Shown here: positions 1 through 8,855 of the stretch, piece by piece | Numbering within the stretch: position 1 is the stretch's first letter | Layout: every line of letters starts with the position of its first letter | Virus record (IMG/VR): IMGVR_UViG_3300006805_000031 | Coordinates: 1-57,987 of that record | Length of the DNA: 57,987 bases | Direction: 5' to 3' (one strand) | DNA from: a virus | Translations under genes and position numbers: made by a program | Notes under the pieces: generated by a model | The model's database searches: none | Told to the model about the DNA's origin: nothing | The model's input: the letters and a program-made list of their open reading frames with translations, nothing else

Positions 1-1167
1 AATGTTGTTCTTCGGCATCTTGTCGTAGTAAAGATGAGGGTATCCAAGCTTTACAAGATCTAGGTTCGTTTGAAAGCCAAACGTATTTGACTCAACAGCA
101 ACAAATGCCTTATTGTATTTCAGACCATACTCGTTGATCAGCAAAGCGAATTTGTCTGGCCTGAGCTTTCCAGAATACTCTGCAACAATCTCCCCGCTAT
201 CAATCTCAACAATCTGGAATGTGGATGAGTCGGCGGCATCACCTCTAGCAACGTCACCAGCCAACAAGTATTTTTTACCTGCATCTGGACTCTTCCAGCA
301 CCAGACGTTGTTCCGTGGACCCTCATAGGATGGTGTCACCTGATCGCCAAGCAACTGTGTCATTGTTTCGTCGGGCAGAAATGTGTCTCCGCTTGACAAA
401 AACTCGCAAAGAAGCTCTTGTGCGACCTTCTTCTTGTTTCCGAGCTGACGAACCTGATCCTCATACCAAAACTGGTCGTGCTCTGGGTGCACTTGCCACG
501 GGAGCTTGATTGTGTTAAAGTTGTTTTCCTTTTTCTCTCCTCTTGTCCAAAGCTCGTAATATTGCCCTCCGACACCGTTTGGTGTCGAAATGATAATGGC
601 CTCACCACCTGTGCTCAGTGTGGGGTAGATTGCCGTCCAAATCGTATCGAAATTACGAATGAAGGCGGCCTCGTCAACGATCAACAATGACAAGGTCTCA
701 GAACGGCCGGCGTCCTCTGTGGTCGGAATAGACTTCACAACAGAGCCATTGCCAAAGCGAAGCTCGTCTTGCACGGGCTCGCTATCCGTAATCTTCAGCC
801 ACTCAGGCAGCCCAAGCATCATCTTCTTGACTTTATTCAAGAAGCTTCGGGCTGTTTCTTTTTTCGTGGCGATGGCCAGGATCACCTGGTCTCGACGGAA
901 CAAAGCTTTCCAAAGGCTATATGCGGCGGTCACCGTCGACAGACCAAGCTGCCTGCTCTTCAGAACAATGTTAAATCTGTGTCGGATGAAATCACGAATG
1001 CAGTCGTTTTGAAACGGGTACGTCTTGAAAAGAATCGTGCCCTTCTCCGTTGTCCGGATCTTGCAGTACGTGTTGATGAAATAAATTGGGTCCTTGGCAC
1101 ACTTAAGGATCTCTTCCTTCTGCGTGCTCCTAAGAACGATCCCTTTGCTTTTGGTCGGCAATGACAT
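1..1167 (-). CDS. Terminase large subunit (T4 gp17-like), C-terminus beyond window
   Basis: This is the packaging motor ATPase and nuclease that cuts concatemeric DNA and pumps it into the prohead. Reading the minus strand from ATG at 1167 gives 389 residues with no stop, so the gene runs off the left edge. The ATPase domain shows an adenine/Walker A segment KSRQLGLST (residues 70-78), Walker B LLIVDEAAF (161-169) and the coupling motif ISTPNG (193-198). An RNase H-like nuclease domain begins at LLAGDVARGD (301-310; acidic residue D305), and VESN (E359) fits its second acidic position. This order is typical of gp17-type terminases. The gene ends a left-reading operon, 9 bases after the preceding gene. 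The Walker A form (GLST) is the deviant type common in T4-like terminases. Identification is firm; only the last part of the nuclease domain is missing. Confidence 0.95.
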   Translation of the reverse strand, partial: MSLPTKSKGIVLRSTQKEEILKCAKDPIYFINTYCKIRTTEKGTILFKTYPFQNDCIRDFIRHRFNIVLKSRQLGLSTVTAAYSLWKALFRRDQVILAIATKKETARSFLNKVKKMMLGLPEWLKITDSEPVQDELRFGNGSVVKSIPTTEDAGRSETLSLLIVDEAAFIRNFDTIWTAIYPTLSTGGEAIIISTPNGVGGQYYELWTRGEKKENNFNTIKLPWQVHPEHDQFWYEDQVRQLGNKKKVAQELLCEFLSSGDTFLPDETMTQLLGDQVTPSYEGPRNNVWCWKSPDAGKKYLLAGDVARGDAADSSTFQIVEIDSGEIVAEYSGKLRPDKFALLINEYGLKYNKAFVAVESNTFGFQTNLDLVKLGYPHLYYDKMPKNNI

Positions 1168-1176
1168 GTTGCCAAC

Positions 1177-1557
1177 TCAGATCTTGAAATAGAAGAATTT
1201 ACGGTAGAGGCATGTACGCTTGACATTCACGTTGCTTGCATTAAGGGCCTGCAAGTCATCTTGTGTGTGCGTCTGCTTGAGAGTTAGCTTCTTGCCAGTG
1301 ATCTCCTTATACTCATCAACAGCCTTTTTCATGGCTGCTTGAACAAAAGCGTCCGCCTCATTACCCGCAGAACGCTTAAGGAGGTCGAGCGGGAGAATGC
1401 GTTGGAAGTTGGCCACAGACGTAAAGGTCACCTTCACAACGTCGCCAGAAATTGTCGCCTTAAGACCAACAACAGAGTCAACAGGACCAGACGTGGCGCC
1501 ACTACGAGTAAAGCTTGAATCGAGGACGGTCCCCAATGCATTAAGATCTGTTTCCAT
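1177..1557 (-). CDS. Hypothetical protein upstream of terminase, 126 aa
   Basis: I do not recognise this protein. The N-terminal half is beta-like (ISGDVVKVTFTSV). The middle is helical and charged (EADAFVQAAMKKAVDEYKEITGKKL, about residues 67-92). The C-terminus is basic and aromatic (YRKFFYFKI). It lies just before the terminase large-subunit gene, a position often held by the small terminase. However, the helical core and Asn/Leu pattern of gp16-type proteins are not evident, so I leave it unassigned. The start ATG at 1557 follows an AT-rich stretch (TATTTAAGATCAA) with no clear Shine-Dalgarno sequence. Tight packing with its neighbours and good codon structure support a real gene. Confidence 0.75.
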   Translation of the reverse strand: METDLNALGTVLDSSFTRSGATSGPVDSVVGLKATISGDVVKVTFTSVANFQRILPLDLLKRSAGNEADAFVQAAMKKAVDEYKEITGKKLTLKQTHTQDDLQALNASNVNVKRTCLYRKFFYFKI

Positions 1558-1587
1558 TTGATCTTAAATACGTTGGGGACCGTTTTT

Positions 1588-1770
1588 TCACTCAATGAAA
1601 GTGATGTCTCTAAGCGGGATAGCTTCTGAAGGCTCAACTCCGCTAGAACACTTCATGCATTGCCTCTTATTCTTGATGTCGAATTCGTCATCCGGGTACA
1701 AAAGCCTTTCGCATTTCGGGCAGTAAAGATGGCCTTCGTTTTCCTCCCCAATCAGATTGATTTTGATCAT
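1588..1770 (-). CDS. Small zinc-ribbon protein, 60 aa
   Basis: This 60-residue protein has two cysteine pairs, CPKC near residue 17 and CMKC near residue 38. They are separated by about 17 residues, which is the spacing of a four-cysteine zinc ribbon. An acidic C-terminal tail follows. Its ATG overlaps the stop codon of the Mre11-Rad50 fusion gene (ATGA), indicating translational coupling and co-expression with recombination genes. A role in nucleic-acid or protein binding is plausible for such ribbons but cannot be specified. Confidence 0.75.
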   Translation of the reverse strand: MIKINLIGEENEGHLYCPKCERLLYPDDEFDIKNKRQCMKCSSGVEPSEAIPLRDITFIE

Positions 1771-4700
1771 TGCTGCTGCATGATGCAGGACTTCCCATCC
1801 TGCCCCTTTCCCACCTCGATAATGCCATCAAACGCCTCTTTGATGTTTGGCACGTGTGTGATAACCAAGATGAACCGAAAGTAGCTCCTAAGGGCTCGTA
1901 GAAGCCGCACACAGGGTTCGATCTGGTTCTCGTCGAGCGTCCCAAACCCCTCATCGATAATCATGAAGTCGGGCTTTGGAAGCGTTGAGATCTGGTGCAG
2001 CACACAACGAATTGCGATCGAGGCAATCGTCTTTTCCATTCCAGAACCAAGCTCCAAAGGCGTGCTGCCGTCGGGATAAATGAGGCGAATCTCCACACCT
2101 CCCTTGTCCTCATCCGTGGATAGCTCAATGTCAAAATCTACGACACCAGCAAGAAGCATTTTTAGATTTGCATTGAGATCAGGCATGAGGGAGCCCAGAA
2201 AGATGTTCTGAACGCCTCTCTTGCTAAGACCGGCCGAGACAAGGGAGTGAATCTTGATCTGCTCTTTTAGGTCGTAGGCTCTTGACAGCTTCTTGCTATT
2301 CTCATCGAGCTTGAGCGCCGAAACGGCATTGTCTCTCTTTAATGCCTCTAGCGAGTCTCGACATACATCCCGGCTGCTCTCCATCTGAAAAAGAGCCCGC
2401 TTGGCGGCGTCGACCCGCTCCCTGACCCTCTTTGCCGAGAAAAGGGCCTCAGCAATCTTTTCAGCCTCCAAGTTTCTTTCGCATGCATCGATGAAACCTC
2501 GCTTCTTGTGGATGGCAATTTCCAATTCAGAAATCTCCGAAAGGACCCCCTTATGTTCACTCTCAATTTTCTTGAGCCGGAGGCGACCTTTAGAAACTTT
2601 GCTCTCAAGCTCCTCCAGCTCAAGAGTCCCGAGAGTGGATAGTTCAGTTTCGTAAGAGGCTACGTTTTCATCTGATTGCTCCAGGGATGCTTGTAGGGCG
2701 GGTAACTTCTTGTTTGCCTCAACGGCATCGTGGATGTAGTGGCAGCTTGGGAACTGGTCGCCACATGGGACAAGCTGCAGCTTCTTCGTTTCCTTTTTGA
2801 GGGCCAAGATTTCCTTGTGAAGCTGAGCATTCTTGGCCCTCTCCTGCGTGAGGCTTGACCGAACTTCTGCGGCGTTTTTCAGTTTGCTTTTAAGCTCTTC
2901 CTCATCAACACCCTTCACGAAAGAAAGGATGCTTTCTTTTTCTTTCACCCAGTCCATCGAGCACTTCTTTGTAAGAGAGGCCTGTAGCTCTTGCATTTGG
3001 CTCTGCAGAGCCAAGAGTTCGCTGGCTAGTTTCTTGACGTTAAATGTCTTGTCTTCCGAGCGAATGCGATCCAGTTCTGCCCGAGCAGAAAGACAGTCGG
3101 CATTCAGCTTCAAAAGTTCAGCTTCAGCAGCTGAAATCTTAAGCTCAAGCTCTTGAAGCTGAGCCTTGTTGGATGCCACAAGCTCCGCCTGAGTTTCAAG
3201 CGGCGAAGAGTTCAGCAGGAACTTTGATTCCGTTTCTAGTGCAGTGAGACGTCGGCGGGCATCGGCGTACATGCGCTCAATAAGATCCAAACCGACCACC
3301 CTTGAAAGAAAATGCTTGCGTGCAGGAGCGTCATGATTTACAAACTTCATGACATTAAACTGCGTAGAGACAGCTGTCATGAGAAAGTCATCGGAACCAC
3401 CTACGACTCGCTGAATGCTCCTGTCTGTTTGGTTGCGTTGTTCCCCCGTGAAGTCTTCATTGTCGGTTACGAACTTGACAGTCGTTAGGGACGTTTCCTG
3501 CAGCTTGTTTTTGACACGCTGCGTCTTTCGAAAGACGTAGTGTCGTTGGCCATTGACAATGAATTGAACCTCTGCAGAACCAGCTGAGGCATTCTTGTTG
3601 ATCATGTGATGCATCTTCTGGCTATCACGATCTGATACGTTGTGGAGGCCATACATCAATGATGCGACCAGCGATGACTTGCCAGTTCGATTTGGGCCCA
3701 TGATCCCAACAATACCTTGCAGGGGATCAAACTTGATGCTATTATCCTCTCCAAACGCAAAAAGGTTTGAGAAGTTCATGCATGACAAAGTCCAGACATT
3801 TCCTCTCTGCAGGTCCTCCTCATGGGCGTTTGCATGGTACAAGGCAGCTGTCAGATCCTCCATTCCGGCCCATGTGCTTTTCGCAAAGCGCTGATCGTTG
3901 TAGAATTTCTGCAATGCATTGAAAATGCTTGCTGCTCCGAACTTAAGTCCCTTTCCGCTGACGGCACCTTGAATACGCTCTTGTAGATTTTTGTCGTCGA
4001 TCTTGGGAACAATCTCAAGAGGCGAGCACTGCCTCACCAAAGCGTCGGAGAGCTTCTGAAAGTCTACGGCGGGGACAGGGACATCCGAGCGGACCCTCAC
4101 TCGACCACCAGAAACCAAATTGGCGGCTGCCTTCATGGTGTTCTTGACGCTGCCCGCCCAATCAATGGTTTGGAATGGGCATGGATTTACGAGCTTAACC
4201 CAAGCGTAATCACGGACGCTTTTATTTGCGGCATCAAGGTCCCAAACAATGAATCCGTGCTCTAGGTCCTCTGCGTAAGTGTTTTGTAGGGCTGAGCCTG
4301 GATATGCAATCCAGGGCATGTTCTTGCCATTTGGGAAGTCTTTGGTTCCGAGAGTTTGGTACTTGTGGATGTCCCCCAGGAAAACAACGTCATAGCCAAG
4401 AGCCGTAAAGTCTCCGACCTTGACATGTCCCTCAATGTTCCATTCCGCCTCAGATACGCTACCTGCGACTGGGCCATGGTAGCACCCCACCAGCATCGCT
4501 TCTTCACCCGCCTCTTGGCGTGGAGAGGAATCCCAGCCACCCTCATCAAAAATGGAGTGCACATAGAATTTGATCGTCTCATCAGACGATGTCGTGTGCG
4601 AATAAAGACCGCTGTGCTTCCAAACCTGAATTCTTGGATGGTTAACCGCAGAGACAATCGGCGAGACAGCGTCTTGGCGGGTCAGGTTTGTGAGTGCCCC

Positions 4701-4946
4701 ATCGTGGTTTCCAAGGATGAGGCGGGTTTCTGCAGCGTCCCCCAATAGCTTCAACCACCAAGACATCAACTCGATGTACTCTGGGGTGATGCCGGTAGTC
4801 TTGGTATGAAAGATGTCGCCGCCGACAAAGATCATATCCACATTGTGACTGCGCACCTTGTCAACGAAATCCTCGAAGACCTTACGAATCTCCTCGTGCC
4901 TGGAGATTCCACGGATATGAATGTCGGAAATGTGAGCGATTCTCAT
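1767..4946 (-). CDS. Mre11-Rad50 (gp47-gp46 / SbcD-SbcC) fusion nuclease-ATPase
   Basis: One 1059-residue chain combines the two subunits of the double-strand-end processing complex used in phage recombination-dependent replication. The N-terminal part is a calcineurin-like phosphoesterase with all expected metal ligands: D8 and H10 (SDIH), D44 (GGD), N80/H81 (GNHD), H157 (CYHG) and H194 (GDIH). From about residue 395 an SMC/Rad50-type ATPase follows. It has Walker A GPNRTGKSS (around 420), two long coiled-coil arms flanking a cysteine pair (CGDQFPSC) in zinc-hook position, a signature-like LGSGMEK and Walker B FMIIDEGFGTLDE (about 994-1006). T4 and bacteria encode these as two proteins. No stop or frameshift separates the halves here. 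The preceding primase gene ends 12 bases upstream. Confidence 0.93.
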   Translation of the reverse strand: MRIAHISDIHIRGISRHEEIRKVFEDFVDKVRSHNVDMIFVGGDIFHTKTTGITPEYIELMSWWLKLLGDAAETRLILGNHDGALTNLTRQDAVSPIVSAVNHPRIQVWKHSGLYSHTTSSDETIKFYVHSIFDEGGWDSSPRQEAGEEAMLVGCYHGPVAGSVSEAEWNIEGHVKVGDFTALGYDVVFLGDIHKYQTLGTKDFPNGKNMPWIAYPGSALQNTYAEDLEHGFIVWDLDAANKSVRDYAWVKLVNPCPFQTIDWAGSVKNTMKAAANLVSGGRVRVRSDVPVPAVDFQKLSDALVRQCSPLEIVPKIDDKNLQERIQGAVSGKGLKFGAASIFNALQKFYNDQRFAKSTWAGMEDLTAALYHANAHEEDLQRGNVWTLSCMNFSNLFAFGEDNSIKFDPLQGIVGIMGPNRTGKSSLVASLMYGLHNVSDRDSQKMHHMINKNASAGSAEVQFIVNGQRHYVFRKTQRVKNKLQETSLTTVKFVTDNEDFTGEQRNQTDRSIQRVVGGSDDFLMTAVSTQFNVMKFVNHDAPARKHFLSRVVGLDLIERMYADARRRLTALETESKFLLNSSPLETQAELVASNKAQLQELELKISAAEAELLKLNADCLSARAELDRIRSEDKTFNVKKLASELLALQSQMQELQASLTKKCSMDWVKEKESILSFVKGVDEEELKSKLKNAAEVRSSLTQERAKNAQLHKEILALKKETKKLQLVPCGDQFPSCHYIHDAVEANKKLPALQASLEQSDENVASYETELSTLGTLELEELESKVSKGRLRLKKIESEHKGVLSEISELEIAIHKKRGFIDACERNLEAEKIAEALFSAKRVRERVDAAKRALFQMESSRDVCRDSLEALKRDNAVSALKLDENSKKLSRAYDLKEQIKIHSLVSAGLSKRGVQNIFLGSLMPDLNANLKMLLAGVVDFDIELSTDEDKGGVEIRLIYPDGSTPLELGSGMEKTIASIAIRCVLHQISTLPKPDFMIIDEGFGTLDENQIEPCVRLLRALRSYFRFILVITHVPNIKEAFDGIIEVGKGQDGKSCIMQQQ

Positions 4947-4958
4947 GCGTGTTATATT

Positions 4959-5951
4959 CTACCTCAAAAGACGTGGCATGGCAAGATCAAAGATGCGTGT
5001 TTTCAGATCGAATTCTTGTTGGCCTGAGCCATAAATCTCTTTCATCGCTTTGTTGCCAAGGGAGGCCGGATCAGTTCCGGCTGGAAACGTCAAAAACCGA
5101 ACTTCAACCCCAAAAGCCTGGAAGGCACTGGCCACTCGGTTTCGCTTACGGTTGGCATCTGGATCAAAGCCAAGGACGACTCTTGGCGTGGGAGCTGAGA
5201 TGATCCTGTGAAATAGAAGGCTGTCCTCGTGCACCGTTGAGCCCAACATGGAAACGGTATTGATCCCTTGGCAGGCAGCCCAGTCAAATGGACCCTCCAC
5301 CAATAAAAGCTCTTTGTTGAAGTCAACATCCAGCTCGTTGAATACAATAAGATTCCGACGGGTGCTGGCGTTCATGTACTTGAAGTTGGAGCCAATCGCA
5401 CTTCTGCCCGTAAAATAGTTTACATTTCCGTCGGGGCCGAAGCTAGGCATGATGACACGGCCATAAAACTCAGGGTCCGAAGAAATCCCAAGGCGGCACC
5501 TCTTGAAGTCCGCCAGAGTCAAGCCACGCCCTTGCAGATAGCTGATACACTTCTGGACAATACTTGACTGGCTATCCAAGAGCCGATCCAGCAACTGAAA
5601 TCCTGCAGGGAGCGCCATTCCGGCAGCTGCCTCCTCAGCAACCTGCTGCAACAGCGCCTTGGGTGGGGTGTAATGGGCTCTGGCAGGCCCGTAGACCGAT
5701 TCGCACTCCTGTAAGGCCTGTCCACCCATACCTGCGGCAATAAAGGCCCTGTGGGGCGCCCCGGAGCGCCAATCGCACACCCAGCAATGATTTGCCCCGT
5801 CGGAAGTCCGAAAGGTCAACTTTTTCTTCTTGTAGTCTTTGCTGTCGCAAAATGGGCAGTAAACAGAAAGGTTTTGGCCGTCCGCAGAAGCCGAGATCTT
5901 ACCGAAATATTTTGCGATCAGCTTGTACTTTTCCGAATCAGTGCCGAGCAT
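4959..5951 (-). CDS. DnaG-type primase (zinc finger plus TOPRIM)
   Basis: The protein is predicted to make RNA primers for phage replication. From ATG 5951 the 330 residues begin with a zinc-binding domain (C32-x2-C35 in YCPFC, C56-x2-C59 in CWVC). A TOPRIM domain follows with ELLLVEGPFDWAA (acidic residue of motif 1) and VVLGFDPDA (D263, D265). No helicase domain is fused, unlike T7 gp4. The open frame extends upstream to 6008, but that would overlap the RuvC gene by 44 bases. ATG 5951, 13 bases after the RuvC stop, also fits the usual N-terminal distance to the zinc finger. The family is clear from the combined motifs. Confidence 0.9.
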   Translation of the reverse strand: MLGTDSEKYKLIAKYFGKISASADGQNLSVYCPFCDSKDYKKKKLTFRTSDGANHCWVCDWRSGAPHRAFIAAGMGGQALQECESVYGPARAHYTPPKALLQQVAEEAAAGMALPAGFQLLDRLLDSQSSIVQKCISYLQGRGLTLADFKRCRLGISSDPEFYGRVIMPSFGPDGNVNYFTGRSAIGSNFKYMNASTRRNLIVFNELDVDFNKELLLVEGPFDWAACQGINTVSMLGSTVHEDSLLFHRIISAPTPRVVLGFDPDANRKRNRVASAFQAFGVEVRFLTFPAGTDPASLGNKAMKEIYGSGQQEFDLKTRIFDLAMPRLLR

Positions 5952-5964
5952 GTGGCTCAGTCTA

Positions 5965-6528
5965 TCACTTCTTCTTCCTGGTTTCAAGCAGCTGTAGAGA
6001 TTTCGCAATTACGAAAGCATCAGCCCTGTCATAGCAGAAGTCTTTAGGAGTGCCAGTCCGCTTCGTTGGGTAAGGCATCCCGGACAAAAACCCAGATTGA
6101 GAATAGAGGATCTCGAACGTTTGAGTTTTTTGGTTTTTGCCGCACTTCTTTGCAGGCAAAAGCTTGATCCCCAACGCTTTTCTGGAGTTGTTTGCTGAGA
6201 TCATTCGGCTGTGGAGGCCATACTTCTCCCTCAAAAAGTTACGGATGAGTACGTTGAACTCAATGAGCGTTACAATTGTATTGATGCTCGACTTACCTGG
6301 GGTGAACATCCGCAGCGGTTCCTCTACCTGGCAAAGCATTGGCACATCCGGAAGTTGCGCCATCAGCTCGGCAAAGCGCAACTTAAAGTGCTCAAGCTTG
6401 TTGAAAGCCCCTTCGATATCTTCTGTCTCAATGTGGTCAAACAGTAAGATGGTGCCGGCGGCATCAAGGGCCACAACTCCCGTGTATTTTGTGGAGATAT
6501 CGAGCCCTAGATAGATTTCACCAGTCAT
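5965..6528 (-). CDS. RuvC-like Holliday junction resolvase
   Basis: This 187-residue protein has the RNase H-like fold of RuvC resolvases, which cut four-way DNA junctions and debranch replicating phage DNA before packaging. Visible acidic positions are D10 in YLGLDISTKYTG, E69/E70 in VEEP, and D167/D170 in CYDRADAFVIA, the usual C-terminal catalytic cluster. The C-terminus is lysine-rich. T4 uses the unrelated endonuclease VII (gp49) for this step, so this phage has a non-homologous replacement. The start overlaps the end of the upstream structural gene by 11 bases, and the primase follows after 13 bases. Confidence 0.88.
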   Translation of the reverse strand: MTGEIYLGLDISTKYTGVVALDAAGTILLFDHIETEDIEGAFNKLEHFKLRFAELMAQLPDVPMLCQVEEPLRMFTPGKSSINTIVTLIEFNVLIRNFLREKYGLHSRMISANNSRKALGIKLLPAKKCGKNQKTQTFEILYSQSGFLSGMPYPTKRTGTPKDFCYDRADAFVIAKSLQLLETRKKK

Positions 6529-8851
6529 ACGAAAGTTTGATCACCATTTTGTCGCCTGTGTACTTCTTGATTGGTTTTGCCAACCTCGCACGCATGACGA
6601 CATCGTATTCGTCATCATGGATGTTGACTTCCGAAATATACACATACCCACTATGGTCGGCGTCAAGCGTGACGTCTTCTGATTTTGGCGCATTTGCGAA
6701 TGTGGGATTTACTGAGAAGTTAGATTGATCCACATTCAACTCGGCATCGAACTTGGTTGTGTGAATCCTCTTCTCTCCCTTGAACTCTAGTCTGAATTGG
6801 GTCTTCCCAAAGTGGTTAATCGTTGGGTCCAGAACCACAATCTGTCCTTCGTCATACAAAACGAACCCTACATTGGCCCATGGTGCTGGTGAGCCAGTAG
6901 TGTCTGCTCTGTAAAGCCCACCGGTGCCATTGTCACACAACGTAATTTGCGTTCCAGTGGCGCTTCCAGACAAACCAACATCTCGAATCTTAAGCGTGCC
7001 AGGCCGAATCCTTGTGCTGTAGAACAAGGAACTTACGTCAAACAAGGACACTTCATTGGAGGATGCGTCGCCAGTTCTGCGATAAATTGTTGGGGAGTTA
7101 TGGGCTGATTGAGTTGGATTCTCAGGAGTTGGGTAATACATCTCCTGGAGTGGATCCGACCCAACGCTTCCGCTGATTAAATTTCCAAGATAAATCAAGC
7201 TAGGGTCTGGTGCGCCTGACCAATCTCGGAGCACCCCAAATGTAGAGCCGCTTGTGTAGCTGCCAATATCACTGTAGTCGGGGACCCAATTCCCGTCATC
7301 GCATGGTCGAATCAACCCATTTCTTGCGACAACGGACTTTTGACCATACAGAATTGAATTTGCGGTTTCAGGCCCTGAATACCCTTCAATGATGCTGCAC
7401 GAAAGTTCCAGTAGGCGTGGGTCGAGCCCGCCAACGGGATCACGCACGTAGTTTTCCAAATTCGACAAAAACCCGTCGACCGAAAATGACATATCGATGT
7501 TGAACGGAGTGCTCGTCGTATCATCTTGGGTCTGAAAAGGTGTGACAGGGACCCCACCATATGTGCCCACAAACTTACGAAACGGGGCTTCTTCTCGGAA
7601 CTTTGGACCCACCTTGAAAACAAGACCAGCCTCCCCGAGCGAAGTTTCCTTTACCTTATCCCCAATGTAGGTTGAACTGATATAAGATAGAGGTTTGTAC
7701 GCATGAAAAACCTCAAAACCATGCATATCTGCAGATAGCTGCTCTTGCACGCTTGAGGACGCAGGGTAATCCACCCCGATTGTTGAATTCAGAACCTGCA
7801 GGCCTTCACGTTCACCAACATCTCCAGAGAAATACAGAGAGTGTGAGCTTGTCCCAAAATTGGGCCCAATAATTGAGGCGCCAAGAGACAGAACCTGTGG
7901 GGCCTCTTTTGACCCAAGTTGAGGGCGCATTGATGAAAACGGCAATGGGATACTTCCAACAACCTGGTTATCTACAAGGATTGTTCCCGTACCTGCATTT
8001 TGATTTGCGCCCCAACGAAACACAACATCGTGCCAGTCACCCCTTGATAGAGCATTGTCGTCACTCAAAACAGCATAGATGCCGGTTCCTGAGCCAGGCG
8101 TTACTGTTGCTGCTGGAATATCCGCAGACGAAGAAAATTGGGCCAAGATTCGGAACCCAAGCGGCATGCCGTCTTCCCCAATGGAGCTTCCGGACACCAA
8201 AGAAAACTTGTAGGTCGAAGAAAGGTGTGCGATAGTGCCTGCAGGGTATGAGATTGATGACACCCTAGGGTTAATCTGGAATCTCAGAGTTAGAGCATCA
8301 TTTGGGATCAGAGCACCAACTGCAGTTCCGGACACATTTGATGAACTCAAAACAGGATACAGCAATGCGCTTCCCGTCGGGAGACTAGACCCTCGACGAA
8401 AAGACAAGCAGTGGTAGTTCCTCACTGCCCATTGGTATGCGAAATTATTTACAGCATACCACGGACAATATGTCTCCCTAATCACCCTCTTCTTCAGAAA
8501 TGTTTCTGTGAGGTCAGTACCTGGCCGGTATCGGTCAATCTCCACATTGCTTACCGTAGACAGGGGCTCTACGGCCGAAACTGCAGCCAGGTAGTTCTGT
8601 ACATGGCTTGTCAGATTTGTGGTTGTTTGAGGTTTCTGGAGCGCCTGCAGGGCGGCTGAGTATCCGGCTTCTTGGGCTGGAGTTCCCAGGTAAGAACTCC
8701 CCTGCAGGGCTTTGCGGATGCGTGAATTGTTCGCATAGAATGAGAACCCACCAGAGCTGCCAGAAAAGCTGGAGGACACGAATACTGTTTTCGGTGAAAC
8801 AACAATCGTGAAATTCTCCTGATTTTCTGGCTTTAGGCGTTTTAGCGACAT
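6518..8851 (-). CDS. Large virion structural protein with lectin-like domain, 777 aa
   Basis: Probably a tail or virion-surface protein. The central part (about residues 185-330) resembles a concanavalin/LamG-like sandwich: DALTLRFQI, a GDWHDVVFRWG strand and ILVDNQVVGSIPL. The last about 150 residues match the end of the next gene: both have a LYDEG/FYDRG-x-VLD segment, an NPTF motif, an ISEVNIHD/ITSVGLYD strand, and a closing LAKPIKK/LSRPVEK with a short beta tail. This C-terminal pattern recurs in virion proteins of large phages. The protein is rich in Ser, Gly and Thr, as fibre-like proteins are. It lies 4 bases downstream of its partner gene. The exact virion location cannot be told from sequence. 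Confidence 0.8.
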   Translation of the reverse strand: MSLKRLKPENQENFTIVVSPKTVFVSSSFSGSSGGFSFYANNSRIRKALQGSSYLGTPAQEAGYSAALQALQKPQTTTNLTSHVQNYLAAVSAVEPLSTVSNVEIDRYRPGTDLTETFLKKRVIRETYCPWYAVNNFAYQWAVRNYHCLSFRRGSSLPTGSALLYPVLSSSNVSGTAVGALIPNDALTLRFQINPRVSSISYPAGTIAHLSSTYKFSLVSGSSIGEDGMPLGFRILAQFSSSADIPAATVTPGSGTGIYAVLSDDNALSRGDWHDVVFRWGANQNAGTGTILVDNQVVGSIPLPFSSMRPQLGSKEAPQVLSLGASIIGPNFGTSSHSLYFSGDVGEREGLQVLNSTIGVDYPASSSVQEQLSADMHGFEVFHAYKPLSYISSTYIGDKVKETSLGEAGLVFKVGPKFREEAPFRKFVGTYGGVPVTPFQTQDDTTSTPFNIDMSFSVDGFLSNLENYVRDPVGGLDPRLLELSCSIIEGYSGPETANSILYGQKSVVARNGLIRPCDDGNWVPDYSDIGSYTSGSTFGVLRDWSGAPDPSLIYLGNLISGSVGSDPLQEMYYPTPENPTQSAHNSPTIYRRTGDASSNEVSLFDVSSLFYSTRIRPGTLKIRDVGLSGSATGTQITLCDNGTGGLYRADTTGSPAPWANVGFVLYDEGQIVVLDPTINHFGKTQFRLEFKGEKRIHTTKFDAELNVDQSNFSVNPTFANAPKSEDVTLDADHSGYVYISEVNIHDDEYDVVMRARLAKPIKKYTGDKMVIKLSYDW

Positions 8852-8855
8852 GGGC

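Noticed and set aside
113-690. Plus-strand open frames at the left edge
   Set aside because: They lie antisense to the terminase gene, whose motifs are clear on the minus strand.
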